A stretch of 62,000 bases of DNA from Chrysomallon squamiferum (Eukaryota > Mollusca > Gastropoda > Neomphalida > Peltospiridae), in assembly GCA_012295275.1 (NCBI GenBank), contig CM022670.1, forward strand, positions 8,304,212-8,366,211, given 5' to 3'. Positions 10,800-22,970 of the stretch are shown here, in pieces. The notes beneath the pieces are model-generated. The model did no database searches and was not told the origin of the DNA. It saw only the letters and a program-made list of their open reading frames with translations. The translations under genes and the position numbers were made by a program. Positions within the stretch are counted from its first letter, which is position 1. Every line of letters starts with the position of its first letter.

Positions 10800-10984
10800 T
10801 TTTAAGTTCAGTGTCTCCTGTTTTTGCGAGAGAATGTTGTGATGATGGGTGGGGTGGGTGGGTGGGGCTGTCTTTAGTTTTAAAATACTTTTTTTTTATT
10901 AATCGTCTTCTGCTGTTAATATTGACAGTGGGATGAGTAATGTTAATTATTTCATTGATGGGTCTTATTTATTTATTTATTATA

Positions 10985-11015
<31 letters not shown>

Positions 11016-11285
11016 TTTTGGAGGGTTCCTTTTTTGAGCTTCTTCGTACAACTAAAAGCTACGTCTTCTGCTACTGCTACTAATACTACTATTTATGATA
11101 ATGATAATGATAATATTGATGATAATAATGAAGTTAACGATGATAATAATGACGGCGAAAATAATTATGGTGATTATAATAACGACTACAAAGATAATGA
11201 TGAGTATAATATATAGATAATAAATAGATCGTTTTATTCATAAGAAATAAAAAAAGTAAAAATAAAAGATTTTACGAAAACATCA
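10800..11285. repeat. Low-complexity stretch: G-rich, (TA)n and (GAT/AAT)n
   Basis: GGTGGGTGGGTGG at about 10850-10866, (TA)n at 10980-11006, then a GATAAT-rich trinucleotide mix from 11090 to 11220 that gives an Asn/Asp-rich open frame. I see no gene. Confidence 0.75.
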
Positions 11286-11760
11286 ACAACACAAAAACTG
11301 TTGTGCGTTTGTTTCCTAGGTGAAATTGATCAAGCTGCAGATTGCTTCGCACAAAACACAACACGTTATTTCACTAAACAGCTTCCTGCCGTTGATAAAG
11401 CCGCGGTCGTCAGATAATTAAACAACGTCGTCTTTGACGTCTAAGACGTGTGTCAACATCCCACTGCAACTACTCGTTTATTTTTCTACGCCGACGATAA
11501 ACAGCGAGATTGTTTTCGTTTCAACGCTAGTTTCTCGCGCTGACTTCTTGCAACGAAATCGATAGGCTCTCGTGTGTCGCTGGTTATCTCTGCAGGCACG
11601 CGGGATCAAACGACGGAATGTGCACACATGTCAGACAGACTTTTCAGTTTAAATTTCAGTGTTGGTGAGCAGCCACATGTTAGAGTAGTGGATGAACGAA
11701 CTACTAATGATACCCCAGCACATGCACACACGTACATTATTATAGGCAACAGGCGAATTG
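11286..11760. other. Non-repetitive island
   Basis: CG-containing, balanced sequence from about 11300 to 11720. It includes GACGTCTAAGACGTG (11437-11451), where GACGTCT and AGACGT face each other in inverted orientation. Short frames on both strands show no recognisable domain. It could be a conserved non-coding element or part of an intron. Confidence 0.25.
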
Positions 11761-11761
11761 C

Positions 11762-12025
11762 AACGGTAATGAATGAATGAATGAATGAAACTTTAGCAAT
11801 ACCTTCAAACAGTATATATTTATTTTGTTCGATGTGTGTGTGTGTGTGTGTATGTGTGTGTGTGCGTATTGTCTGTAAAATATATAAACAGTACATTAGA
11901 GCGATGAATTAACAATAACATTAATAATCGTAGTATGATATTATATTACATTATATTATATTATTTATTCTTAGGCATATATATATAATATAATATAATA
12001 TAATATAATATAATATAATATAAAT
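11762..12025. repeat. (GAAT)n, (TG)n and an AT-rich inverted repeat
   Basis: GAAT units at about 11769-11789 and a TG run at 11834-11864. From 11938 to 12024 a TATAT-pentamer arm (ATTATATTAC...) is followed, after a spacer containing CTTAGGC, by the complementary ATAAT pentamer run. The arms can pair to form a cruciform. Confidence 0.8.
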
Positions 12026-13490
12026 GAAATAATGATTAATATTAAAATTAAAATGTAAAATTCATATTTAAACACAGTGTAAAGACAGGTGCAAATGCTA
12101 AAAGTGAACGAAACTGACTAAATCATTTTTCATAACGTTTTTAATACAAAGACATGACAAAATAACTACGGCACACCTCTCGAAAAATCTGGTTATTAAA
12201 ACCATCTATATTAATTACAATACATGAAACTGAGATTTATCCCTCCCGTAACGGGTTATAAATCATATTTATGCTGCTTTCGATTAAAAATGAAATTAAC
12301 TGTGACTAACACGCTACCATGTCCCACGAAGAATGCAGACATCCAGGAGTTAATTTTGTGATAATTTATTAACAGAATCGGCGACTGTCGTAATCCTTCT
12401 CTGAGTGGATCTTATGAAAAAGTGATAAACTGCTAAAGCCGAGAAATGTACTTTAAAAGCAGCTGTCAAAATAAAATATTAATTAATCAAACGAGAGGCT
12501 TTTGCGGCCCGCAGTGTCAATACGACCGAGAAGAGGAAAGAATCAAGAAAGTTTTTCAAGCTGGATTATTCTTATCTTCACAGCATTAAAGTGTTTTTTC
12601 ATTTTTTTGAATTTTTTATTTTATTTGTAATTTGGAAATGCTATCTGGTTTCTTTTTAAGTACGTACAGAAAGAAAATATTTTTGGTATCAGAACTGAAT
12701 TTCTTTCTTTCTTTCGTTTTTCTTTCGTTTATATTTATTTATTTTGAAAACAAATATTTTTAGTGATTTATAATTTTCTTTAGTGTATGTATGTGTGTGT
12801 GTGTGTGTATATGTATGAGTATGTATATATATAAATGTATAACCTCTCCTTAGCAGATACACAAATTACAAATATATACACCCATGTACCTAAATTGCTT
12901 ATCCTTTATTTATTCTGCATATACCACAAAAAGAGATAGACAATATCACTTTACATGTGCAAAAAAAAAATATACAAAGCTATTGTGCCAAAATTTATGG
13001 ACATGAATATTAGTTAGGAGGATTATGGTTTACTTCTCTTCTTTTTTTTCTTTTTCTAAGAACAAAATTAACAAAATATAACACATCAGCGTTAACTCTA
13101 ACAGCTGAATGTAAAACACATACATACTGGGTTACTTCGTATAAACTGCAATGAAAAACAGCCATTATTATGAGAAAATTTCTGGTATCGGTCATTTAAT
13201 ACTATATCATATAGATACGAAATACGTTTTACGAGCTTGTATACTTCGTACAGTATGTACATTTTAATAAGAGACAAAGATGAGTTGGGTTTAGTAGATA
13301 GGTGATAGAAAAGCGAGTAATCGCCCATTAAAAAACTGGGAGATTGTTAGAAAACTAGACACTTGTAACCAGCGAAGACGGTAAGACCCTTTGAAGGACA
13401 AATTGTTCAGTTTTACTACTCGACCTACAGGAAGGGGAGGTTAGATCGGTATCTACGGTAAAAACATTTTATATCCGCACTTAACTGATT
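12026..13490. other. AT-rich stretch without recognisable genes
   Basis: Mostly ordinary AT-rich DNA. (TTTC)-rich sequence lies at 12695-12730 and GT/TA microsatellite at 12784-12835. The frames at 13010-13328 on the minus strand are AT-rich and show no domain. I see nothing functional that I can support. Confidence 0.45.
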
Positions 13491-13900
13491 ATTGCTGTAG
13501 TAAAACCTTTTCTACAATGGACATAAAACGCGACTTAGCTCTTCTTAGCGGAGGACGAAAACGGTCGCAGTGTGGTGACCAAGGAACGAACCCACTTGTT
13601 CGTTTTTTTTTTATTTCTGGTCGTTAGAGGACTTTAATGAAAGTGAAAAGAGATGTCGTAAAACATCTGGGAACGGGCGCAGGCAGTGTTTGCACGTTGG
13701 TCATTGTTTGGTAGGTCATAGGTCGTGACCTTTGTCCACCGAAGCAGAAGATTTGTGTGTGATGTCGGAAAGGCGAAGCCGCACACGATTTGTGTCGAAG
13801 GCGGAACGAACCCTCTGTTCCGATTGTCGTTGATCGAAACACAAAAAGACAGAGCAAATGAACCGTGCGTTATTTCTTTCTCGCTTGCCTGATCCGATTT
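13491..13900. other. Non-repetitive island with CG-rich words
   Basis: Balanced sequence with repeated CGAA/TTCG steps. Minus-strand frames of about 77 and 101 codons overlap here in different frames, with no domain and no supporting splice pair. I list it as an island, not a gene. Confidence 0.25.
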
Positions 13901-14430
13901 TTACAAAATAAGTTTGAAAACATTGTGAGGCGATAATGATAACAGGTATAATTAGGATACAGAAAAAAAAAGTAAAAATAAATAATAGCTTTTTCTTTAA
14001 GCGAGCTTTTACGATGAGCAACGATAACTGGCGGTGTTATCGCTAATGACCTGTTGTCGTATTGGGCCGCACATGCGTGGCAAAACACTGAAAGGCTTAG
14101 TGGTGTAAAACGAAGTTTAATAGTGTCCTGCTGTTGAGTGTGGCATCTTGATAAATCAGAGCATTTCTCAGAAATAATGATCTGTCGAGGATTTCTTTAC
14201 ACTGCCAACGCCAAATGTTGGCTCGCACAAAAACTCCGTGTTTTATGCTTGGGGAATCAGAAAGCGTATCACGTCTTTTTAAACACGTCTTGTGGCGAAG
14301 GTCAGTTTTTACAACCGTGACAGATGCGAAAATTAATGATGATAACTGAAAACCTTAATGACAGATGATGATCCTGAAGATATGCGTGTGAAAATATTTA
14401 TTTTTCTTGATGTTTTCTCTGATTCGAATC
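13901..14430. other. Mixed AT-rich stretch
   Basis: Contains a run of A near 13961 and a balanced segment at 14040-14330 that includes a 60-codon plus frame without recognisable features. No gene is supported. Confidence 0.35.
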
Positions 14431-14434
14431 TTTA

Positions 14435-14436
<2 letters not shown>

Positions 14437-14493
<57 letters not shown>

Positions 14494-14555
14494 TGATGAT
14501 GATGATGATGGCGAGGAGGAGGAGGTAGAGAATGATGATGATGATGATATTTTAT
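14437..14555. repeat. (AAT)n to (GAT)n to (GAG)n trinucleotide array
   Basis: AAT units (14437-14490) turn into GAT units, then a GAGGAG stretch near 14513-14525, then GAT again to 14548. It shows stepwise base replacement within one trinucleotide array. Confidence 0.93.
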
Positions 14556-15500
14556 GTGTATTCGAGCGCATGTCTGCCTAACATTTTACGCATACGTTTG
14601 CAGATATAGACTATTTACAACAGTGCAACATCCAACCGTTACTTTAATCTTTTTGTCTAACCAGTATAAACCAAATAATAAAAAAAAAAAAGAGAGTAAA
14701 ACCTGAAATTCTTTTCATTTTATCAGCATATAACTTTCCACGCACGCAGTCGGTGACTTGAGGCATTTTTCTCCAGGTCGGGTCACTGTAATGACAAGAG
14801 CAAACATAAATAACAAGATTCCGAGCGCCATCCGTATACGACGTATTAAATCTGTTGTGCCAAAGGTTTATACGTGAGTTGTAACAAATACTTTAATCAT
14901 ATCTTTTGACATATCATTATTACCTGTAAGCCGCTAGCCGAGCGTTTAAGACTTGTCTACAGCGCTCTGTCAGGCCCGCAGTGAACCCTGTCATCATCTT
15001 GGGATGGGAACAACCATTTTATCCAAGTTGTCTCCACTTGGCACGGGCTAATATTCAAATATGCCGAGAGTTTCTGCAGAGCTGTCATTGAATTATTGAA
15101 GTGTCTGTGATGGAAAGGTATATTTTGTATTTAAAGAGAATATTTCTGAAGTATGTGGCATCCAGCTGTCTTCTTCAAGTTTGTTAGGTACAGAGATCGT
15201 AACTCGTACACGGAGAAAACGTGAAGTCTAAATATTCTGCAGAGATTGGTCTTTTCTAACACCTAACTTACTAAATCAGCTGTCGTTTAGCCAGATAATG
15301 AAGACATTCGAAACAACTTTATTTAAAATGGATGCTGTAATGTTAAAATCAATTATTTAAATAGCTATCGAATAATGGAGTATTATAATAAAACCGTTTT
15401 TGTCTGACTCGTATTTCCCGTTCCAGCTATCTTCGCAAGTATCTCGGCCTACGGAATTATGTACGATTTTGATGTAAATAATACTTTCTAGCAATAAATC
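14556..15500. other. Non-repetitive island centred on 14930-15110
   Basis: From 14930 to 15080 the sequence is balanced (GCTAGCCGAGCG, CAGCGCTCTGTCAGG). On the minus strand CAG|GTAATA near 14938-14930 is a passable donor, but all frames upstream of it contain stops, so a coding exon is not supported. It could be a conserved non-coding element. Confidence 0.3.
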
Positions 15501-16799
15501 AGTTCTCTATTTCCTTAGCTGCAAAACATGTTTAAAAAAATAAAATAAAAAATAAAAATAGATATAAATAATGCGTTAACCTTCAAAATGTTACCAGTAA
15601 AATATTTTATTTATACGGTGTACATTAAAGATGAGTCATTTCTGAAACACGTTCTAAAGGTCTGCTGTGCATACATAAAATAATTCTTAAAGTGAAAACT
15701 AACAACATTTACTATTGTCGTTATTCTAGGACATTTCTTTCGACTAATCTATTTATCTTTCCACTCTTTAAATCATTCAACAGTTTCAATTATTTATTTC
15801 AAATACATACATACTTCATGTTTATTTCTGAAAAAAAAATGTACGTGCATTTTTCTATTTTACTGTTTATATCTGAGAATCTAAAAAAAAATTATAAATT
15901 CTTTGTTCATAGAATTGCAGGAACATTCCAGACATACCTGTTTAACAATGCGACATGAAGCAAAATGGTTACTAATAAGAAAAAAAAAGAGAAAGACATT
16001 AGTTAGAATTTAACATTTGTAACTCGATCCTACACTTCACAATCAAAATTAAACATGCATGGAATTCACGTGTGTTATGACTTATACGTCGCGCTGTATT
16101 GAAATATTGTATTGTTATTTTTAAACTCTGACGACAGAAAGAACACATTTCTGTTTTTTACAGAAATGGGATTATCACTGAAATTTAAGAATGTTCTTTC
16201 ACTTTTTACTTTTTTTTTTTCTTTCGAAGCAAAATATTAATGAGTTTGGAATGACCTACTTCTTATATCGCGATAAACAAAAAAAAAAAAAAATAAAAAA
16301 AAAAATAATAAAAAAAAAAAAAAAAAAAAAAAATAAATAAATAAATAAATATATATATATATAAATAAAATAAAATTCAGAGTTTATTTACAATTCTCTA
16401 TACCTATTTCAAAATAAAAAAGAAAAAAGATGAGAAAATGCAGTGACATTATATTAATTCTAATTAATCTGTTATTTGTTTCCCAATCCAAACTTTGCTC
16501 CTTAAAATTTAAACTGACCACATTATTACTCGCCTTATGCCGCAAACTGCAAGTTTTAACCGTTCATCTTCATAAACAATTCATCTCCCAGAAACAAATA
16601 CTATAAATATTAATACAGTCGAAGGCCGAGAGACACGTGTAAATAACATATTTAATTTAAAAGATAAAAATCTTTCCACTGAAACGACTCCCTGGGCGGA
16701 CGAATGGACACGTACTGTAGAGGGCGGAGGTTTGGGCAGTTTTGTACTTCAGTGGAGATGGAACAAACGCACTGAGAAACATGTCAGGTCATGATCGCC
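15501..16799. other. AT-rich desert with an A-rich tract
   Basis: Low-complexity A-rich sequence at 16279-16370 ends in an (ATAA)/(AT) run. The rest is ordinary AT-rich DNA. A short balanced block at 16620-16800 leads into the minisatellite. No gene is seen. Confidence 0.5.
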
Positions 16800-17205
16800 C
16801 TATTCTCCCTGTAATAAATCTTGGAACCACCCCAGAAATATATCCTGGAACCACCCCCTAAACGTATCCTGGAACCATCTCACAAAACATATCCTGGAAC
16901 CGCCCCCTAAACATATCATGGAACCATCCTCCAAAACATATCCTGGAACCACCCTCAAAATATATGCTGGAATCACCCCCCCAAAAAAAACATATCCTGG
17001 AACTATCCCCCAAAACATATCCTGAACCACCCCCAAAACATATCCTGGAACCACCCAAAAAAAATATATCCTGGAACCAGCCCTAAAACATATTCATCAA
17101 ATCTCCCCTAAACATATCCTGGAATATCCATCAGATATATAATCTGGAATCACTTTAAAAAAATATCTGGAACTACCCCTAAAACATAACTTGGAACCAC
17201 CACTG
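16800..17205 (+). repeat. Degenerate CCTGGAACCACCCC minisatellite
   Basis: About 16-17 units of 20-28 bp with the consensus core ATATCCTGGAACCACC followed by a C-rich/A-rich spacer (CCCAAAACAT). Unit length and the C/A spacer vary. Two minus-strand frames stay open across part of it (repeated Gly-Tyr-Val and Trp-Phe-Gln words), but frame-breaking unit lengths argue against a protein. Confidence 0.9.
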
Positions 17206-18840
17206 AACAAAATAAGCAGTGTGTATTATTGGCGATCTGTAATCAGGAAACTAGAAGGAATGAAGAGAACATTATTTCTAACGTAGATGTAATATCAGTT
17301 TTATCTGCAGCAATCTGTTAATGAATCAACGAAACGATGTAATTAATATTGTACATTTTTCTTTGTGTTAAATGGTTTGAAAAGAATTTGCTATTGATAG
17401 ATAATATTACAGTAGACACTTTGGTTTGTATACGTGTGTTCTGTTTGTAATTAATATTAGTTACTTATAGTTATACTGATTTTTATTGTTATTTAGCACG
17501 AAAATGTGTGATTATAATATACAAAATATTTATTTGAAATTAATAAATTGAAAAACATGAATGAACCGTATAATAATAAATATTCATTTAAAGGCGGCTC
17601 AAAATATTTCCCTTTAACGCTTATTAGGCAATGCTATGGATGTTTTATGTCGTAGCTGTACTTATAACTAAGGAACTTATTATTATTATTATTATTATTA
17701 TTATTTTTTTTTTTTTTGAAATTAAACAGTTCTACGAATACACGAAAATACCTATGTTTTGAGAATCATGGTAAAAATGATAAATTAAAAGAAGACGTAT
17801 AAAATTAATTAATTAAGAAAACGATGTCATCAGCGATACTCATAATTGTCAATGACGCCCTGAAATTGTGGTTTAAGTAAATATTATTTTGTAAGCTGTA
17901 AAAAGCTAACACGCACAGACACAGAAATAAAAAAAACAAAAACGAAAAGATAAAAAAGGATATGATCATACGATACACAGACATGCCATTAATTTAAAAT
18001 CACAATCATTTTTGTCTTACCTTTCATAAAGAGAATCATAATTTACATAATTTCAGCATTATCTTAGCATTACAGTTTTAATGGCGAGTTTTTGAATACT
18101 TAACACTTTGATTTGACTGTTCTCTATCATACTCTTGACACCACCGATAAATCATATTAAATTTTATCATCTAAAACATATCAAATATTAAATTAGTTGT
18201 CATGGAATAATGAGGAAGTGTTATGAACTTCGTGTCATATAAATTAATTTGATTAAACATTTAAAAAAAGATGTATGATTAGTAAACGTATTACAGGTTT
18301 ATAAAAAAAAAAAAAAAAAAAAAAAAGAAAAAGAAAGATATGTGTTAACCGGTAGAAAGGTCATAATGACACGTGAGAAATAAACAACGAAAGAGAATAT
18401 ATTTATCTGAAGACAGTCATAAGATAAAAAGATATTTCACGTTGTACTGGTGTTAAACGACTTGTTTAATCTTTCGTTATGGAAATAAACAAAAAGAGAA
18501 TGAAGATTGATTATTTAACGGCACAGAAAATTAAATAACTATCTAACTAACTATATATCTATCTAATTAACTAATTAACTATGTAAGTAACTAAACAAAT
18601 AATTAAATAAAAAAATAAAATAAAATAAAAAAATAAAATAAAACAGATAAATAGCTAAATAAATAAATAAATAAATAATTCTGAGCTATTAAATAAATAA
18701 ATCTCACAAATTTTCCCTAAATGTGAGAAGGTGTATATAAAATATCCTTTTCTGAGCCTATGAAAGGAACGTTAAGAATCAAATTATTTTTACCCTGTTT
18801 CAGAATAAATATTAATTATTCGCTTTATTTCCTTACAGGA
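17206..18840. other. AT-rich desert with simple repeats
   Basis: An (ATT)n run at 17680-17705, an A run of about 24 at 18304-18326, and CTAA/TAAATAAA low-complexity at 18535-18685. On the minus strand AAAG|GTAAGA near 18020 resembles a donor but lies in AT-rich sequence without a credible exon. No gene is seen. Confidence 0.5.
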
Positions 18841-19069
18841 ATAAATAGGAAGAATTAGGAAAAGAACATTTAGTGCAATGGTTTACTATAATAAAATAAC
18901 AAATATATTATGTGTTTTTGTGTCTGTGTGGAATAATATAGTCTGAATTTTAAAGGTGTGTATGTATGTGTGCAATGGTTTACTGTATATGTTTGCTTAT
19001 ATGTGTGTATGTGTGTTTGTATATAAACATATATCAAACGAATATTCTTAACGCAAAACAAACTGTACA

Positions 19070-19740
19070 AATCTCACCTCTTCCTGTCTGTTCATTAGCG
19101 ACTATGACATCAAAACCGACAGGTTTGAAAATTCTCACAGCTATTTCCTAGAAATCGTCTTTATCGTTATGATAAAACACCGAGCGTCCGCTGCACACAA
19201 CTTTATTTTTTTTACTTCATTTTGCTCGAGTGTTTCCATTGGTGACAACAAGCCACACTTGAAGTACTTGCTTACAGCTCTCGAGTGTTCACCTCGTTCT
19301 GCTGAAGCAGATTGTCTAACAACCTTCAGGGCCTTACCTCTGTAATTTCAACATTTAATCGGCGATCATGGAAGGGGCTGGGTGCCATTGTTGTTGGTCA
19401 GAAAAGCATAATTGGCAGCCTTTCGGCTTTCAATGAGTTGGAATCACCGATGAATGCAAACCAAACTGTACAGAGGCTTCAGATGTTTGTATCAGTACTG
19501 GTAGATCCTGGATGAATCAAACTGGAAACGGCTTGTAAAAAAAAAAGCTCGGTTCTACATGAAGAGTTGCGGTGGGGGTGAAATGTAAAAAAGTTTTTTT
19601 TTTTTTTTTTACGGGACCTGTGTACACAGCCATGGGCTGTTGTAACGGAACCGGGATTACAGAGAAATGCGACCCGCACAAGCAGACTGGTGTTTCGATC
19701 AACATTTAGTCTAGTTACACAATCTGTAATCAAATTTTGA
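19070..19740. other. Non-repetitive higher-GC island
   Basis: Balanced sequence, distinct from AT-rich flanks and interrupted only by a T run at 19595-19611. Plus and minus frames of 60-84 codons cross it without domains. It holds the candidate start exon at 19338-19388. An equally good reading is a conserved non-coding element. Confidence 0.35.
19338..19388 (-). CDS. Weak candidate first coding exon
   Basis: On the minus strand an ATG in good context (AACAATGG) begins seventeen codons, MAPSPFHDRRLNVEITE, ending exactly at a consensus donor GAG|GTAAGG in phase 0. No downstream partner exon is identified and a short open frame before a donor can occur by chance, so this is offered only as something to test. 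Confidence 0.2.
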
Positions 19741-20640
19741 TGTACTTATATCTGAAGGCAGTTTGCGGCTTATGTGTTGCCTACATTACCAAAGCCGTCC
19801 TGAGAGCCTTTCTTTTTAAGAGCGAAAAATAATATATTATAGTGTTTCTTTGACGGTGTCTTTGAAAACACTGTTACACAATCAATGTTTTTATTTTCTT
19901 AAATAAATTCTAATTAAAAGTCTGTTTGTTATGAAAATGTCTGCAAGAGGGATGGATATACGTTTGTTTTGTATACCATTTTAATCTTGGTTATATATAA
20001 CTTTAAAAAAACACACTTTTAAGCTATGTTTATTTTTTATTTTAAAAAGATAAATATCTTTATAATTGAGATAAAAACACGAATTTTACAAAGCTTTTGT
20101 TTTGAATATAATTATGTTATAAATAAACCATGTTTATTATTATTATTATTATGATTATTATTATTATTATTATTGTTATTATTATTTTGATTTTTTTTGT
20201 GTTTTTTTTTGGTAAAAGCACCTTCGTAAATAGGCAGATATCCTCGTACGTATAAATATTCAGTAAATACAAACAACAACACAATTTAGTACATCGGCGC
20301 ATGTACTCACAGACATAAATATTCCATACAACTTGTACATAAATTCATAAAAAAAAGAACGCTGACGCAAACTCATGCGCACACATATAGTGTTCGTTAC
20401 TGTAACCTAATTTCACATTAAATTCACACGAATGTAGATCAAGTGTTTTCGTTTTTTATTCCGTTTATAATCTACTAATACATTAGAGTCAATTTACTCT
20501 TTAAGATTACACACATTATCATAATTAAAAAAAACCTCAGACACGATAAAAAAAATATTAACTGTTACAGACTCTTGACAAATGTGTTTTGACACATTGA
20601 CTGATGTTTATATACTTGATATTCATTTTGTATATCTACA
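19741..20640. other. AT-rich stretch with an (ATT)n array
   Basis: An imperfect (ATT)n array lies at 20132-20187, followed by T runs. The remainder is ordinary AT-rich sequence and I see no gene. Confidence 0.5.
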
Positions 20641-20716
20641 GCTTCTTTCACAAACGCTGTATGTCAATGGAAACCCTTCAGACCATGTCATTAACGATTT
20701 CAAGAGGCTCTCTACA

Positions 20717-20989
20717 AAATGAACGGCATCAGTAAAGACAGAGCACCCGCCTCTTCGTCACGTTTTGAAGATGGCCAAACTGGGAACTACCACACAACAC
20801 GATACCCCGGTGTCGGGTGTAGAATCACTTCAAAGCCGAGAAGATCTTGGACGTGACAATCAAGATGAACTTGTATTCACTTATAAAGAAGAAGAAGTTG
20901 AACGGCAAAGGAGAAGATCATACAGAGACGTTCGAATTACCCATTGTGTAGGAATCATCGTCTCTTCATCGGCGTGTCTATATTTATAG
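20717..20989 (+). pseudogene. Possible exon or frameshifted gene fragment
   Basis: A balanced, non-repetitive block with protein-like reading in two plus frames. One frame starts at an ATG at 20719 (MNGISKDRAPASSS...) and runs about 45 codons to a stop. The overlapping frame, with an ATG at 20771, continues 72 codons through an acidic-basic stretch (DELVFTYKEEEVERQRRR) into a hydrophobic end. Switching from the first frame to the second would need a frameshift, suggesting either a decayed gene fragment or a single exon starting at 20771. GTGTAGGA near 20945 could be a donor. I do not recognise a family. Confidence 0.25.
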
Positions 20990-20998
20990 CGAAATATT

Positions 20999-21050
20999 AA
21001 ACAGGGTTGTCAGAATAAATACTAAATAGGGTTGTCAGAATATATATTAT
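20999..21050 (+). repeat. Short tandem duplication (26 bp x 2)
   Basis: AAACAGGGTTGTCAGAATA and AAATAGGGTTGTCAGAATA are repeated head to tail with nearly identical flanks. Confidence 0.85.
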
Positions 21051-21235
21051 AAAATGAACCTGCGCACAGCGACCACCCAAAAATATACAAACGGTAATTC
21101 AGAAACACCTGTCAGTTCAGATAACGTTTTAAAACATAAATTGACAACATTCATTATCAATACTGGACTTCTTAGCAAGAAAGATATGTTTTGTTTAATA
21201 ATGCTGACAACACAATTTAATTAATGTTTACGATA

Positions 21236-21253
21236 TATCTATATCTACATCTA

Positions 21254-21341
<88 letters not shown>

Positions 21342-21347
21342 AATCTA

Positions 21348-21413
<66 letters not shown>

Positions 21414-21440
21414 CACATACATACATACATACATACACGT
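21236..21440. repeat. (ATCT)n, (AT)n and (ACAT)n compound array
   Basis: About 30 ATCT units (interrupted once near 21341-21347), then an AT run at 21377-21408, then ACAT units to about 21437. Confidence 0.97.
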
Positions 21441-22080
21441 ATATATTAGTAAGAAGGAATGAAAAAACCCAATTCCGCTTCCCTAATAATTAGCAGCGAG
21501 AAATCTTTTTATGTACCATCCCACAGACAGGAGAGTGTGCACTCCGCGTCCACTGATACATCATACGTACGACACTAAATTTTAAAATTAATATAAATTT
21601 ATTATAGATTATTTTTTTTTATTAATAGAACTTCTAATTCATGTCTCACTGTTTTGAAAAAAGGTGTAATGAATGTATCTGTTATTATGTGAGGAACGAA
21701 TTTTGTTATTTTTAACATTTAAATAACTCTCCCATAAAAACAATACACACACATACACACATATATATATATAACAACCCAGAAATAATCATTAAAACAA
21801 AATCACAATAAAATAAATTAATTAATAAATAAAAATAAATGAACAAACAAACAAATGAACAAACAAACAAACAAACAAATAACAAATAAATGAATAAATA
21901 ACGAGAACAACAAAACAAGAAATAACATACATAAATAAAAAAAAAAAAAAAAAAAAATCCATAAAGAAAACAAAAAACAAGAAAGCGAAAAAGAAAACAG
22001 ATAAGAAAAGATGGTCACAAAAGTAACATTCTCTTTCTGACAGAAGCCAGAGGGCATCGCGTAAGAACTGATTCTGTTGT
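21441..22080. other. AT-rich stretch with (AAAC)n and A-run repeats
   Basis: ACAA/AAAC tetranucleotides at 21840-21885 and a run of A at 21938-21957. The frames across it are low-complexity. No gene is seen. Confidence 0.5.
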
Positions 22081-22093
22081 TTGTTTTCTGCAG

Positions 22094-22141
22094 TTCAGCG
22101 TTGCGAAAGACGAAGAGAGAGATGAGTTAGAGTCTAATTAA
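22094..22141 (+). CDS. Candidate terminal coding exon
   Basis: A strong 3' splice site (GTTGTTTGTTTTCTGCAG ending at 22093) is followed directly by fifteen codons, FSVAKDEERDELESN, and TAA at 22139-22141. The charged, acidic end looks like a protein C-terminus. A second strong acceptor (CCCTGCCCCACAG) lies at about 22202-22214, so alternative splicing or a non-coding exon is also possible. No partner exon or obvious polyadenylation signal was identified nearby. Confidence 0.3.
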   Translation, partial: FSVAKDEERDELESN

Positions 22142-22319
22142 AACGTCAGACTGTTCAATACAGTCGGTGTTGTGTCATTCCAGGTACAGATCTCAGTTCA
22201 CGGTCATCTCCCTGCCCCACAGGCACGTACAGAAATGTCACAGACATTCTTCTACAATTTCTGTCTCTTTGCTCATCAGCTGTTAATAATTCTTGTCTTT
22301 TGTTCACTTTTAAGTCTCG

Positions 22320-22681
22320 CTTTTGTAAGTTTTTTTTTTTTTTTTTTTGTTGAATTTTTCATTTTGTGTTTATTTACTGTTATTTCTAATGTTGCTGTTG
22401 CTAATATTATTTCTAACGCTTATAAAACTACTAACAATATAATGATCATAATAATTATTCGTATCGCTTTCATTATTACAATTGCATTATTTTAATTATT
22501 GTTATTGTCTTTAGTTTTTACTACTGCTACTACTTCTATTACTACACCAACTACTACTACTGCTACAACAACAACAACAACTACTACTACTACTGCTACT
22601 ATTACTACTGCTGCTACTACTACTACTGCTACTGATACTACCACTACTACTGCTGCTATTAGTTCTACAGAAACTATTTTC

Positions 22682-22720
<39 letters not shown>

Positions 22721-22970
22721 TGAGGAGGAGGAAGAATAAGAAAATGAAAAAGAATAAAGTTATTACTATTATTATTATTATTGTTATTATTATTATTGTT
22801 ATTGTTGTTATTATTATTGTTATTATTATTGTTATTGCTGTTATTATTATTATTTTTACTATTATTACTGTCATTATTATTATCATTATTATTATTATTA
22901 TTATTATTGTTATTATAGTTTTTGTTGTTGTTATAAAAGATTTCATTAGAATCAGCTTTAATAACAAACG
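22320..22970. repeat. Cryptic trinucleotide cluster: (CTA/CTG)n, (AAT)n, (ATT)n
   Basis: A T run at 22330-22348, then ACT/GCT-type trinucleotides at 22520-22660, pure (AAT)n at 22682-22720, GAGGAG, then an ATT/GTT mix to about 22930. All six frames stay open in places because the period is three. These frames are poly-Thr, poly-Val or poly-Ile by-products. Confidence 0.92.

Noticed and set aside
14936-15075. Minus-strand exon ending at CAG|GTAATA
   Set aside because: Every frame contains stops before the donor in the balanced segment.
16800-17058. Two overlapping Gly/Tyr/Val and Trp/Phe/Gln repeat proteins on the minus strand
   Set aside because: Minisatellite units vary in length without regard to frame, so no coding constraint is visible.
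18820-18880. Exon after the acceptor-like TTTATTTCCTTACAG
   Set aside because: All three frames close within six codons and the sequence resembles a chance pyrimidine run; no donor follows.
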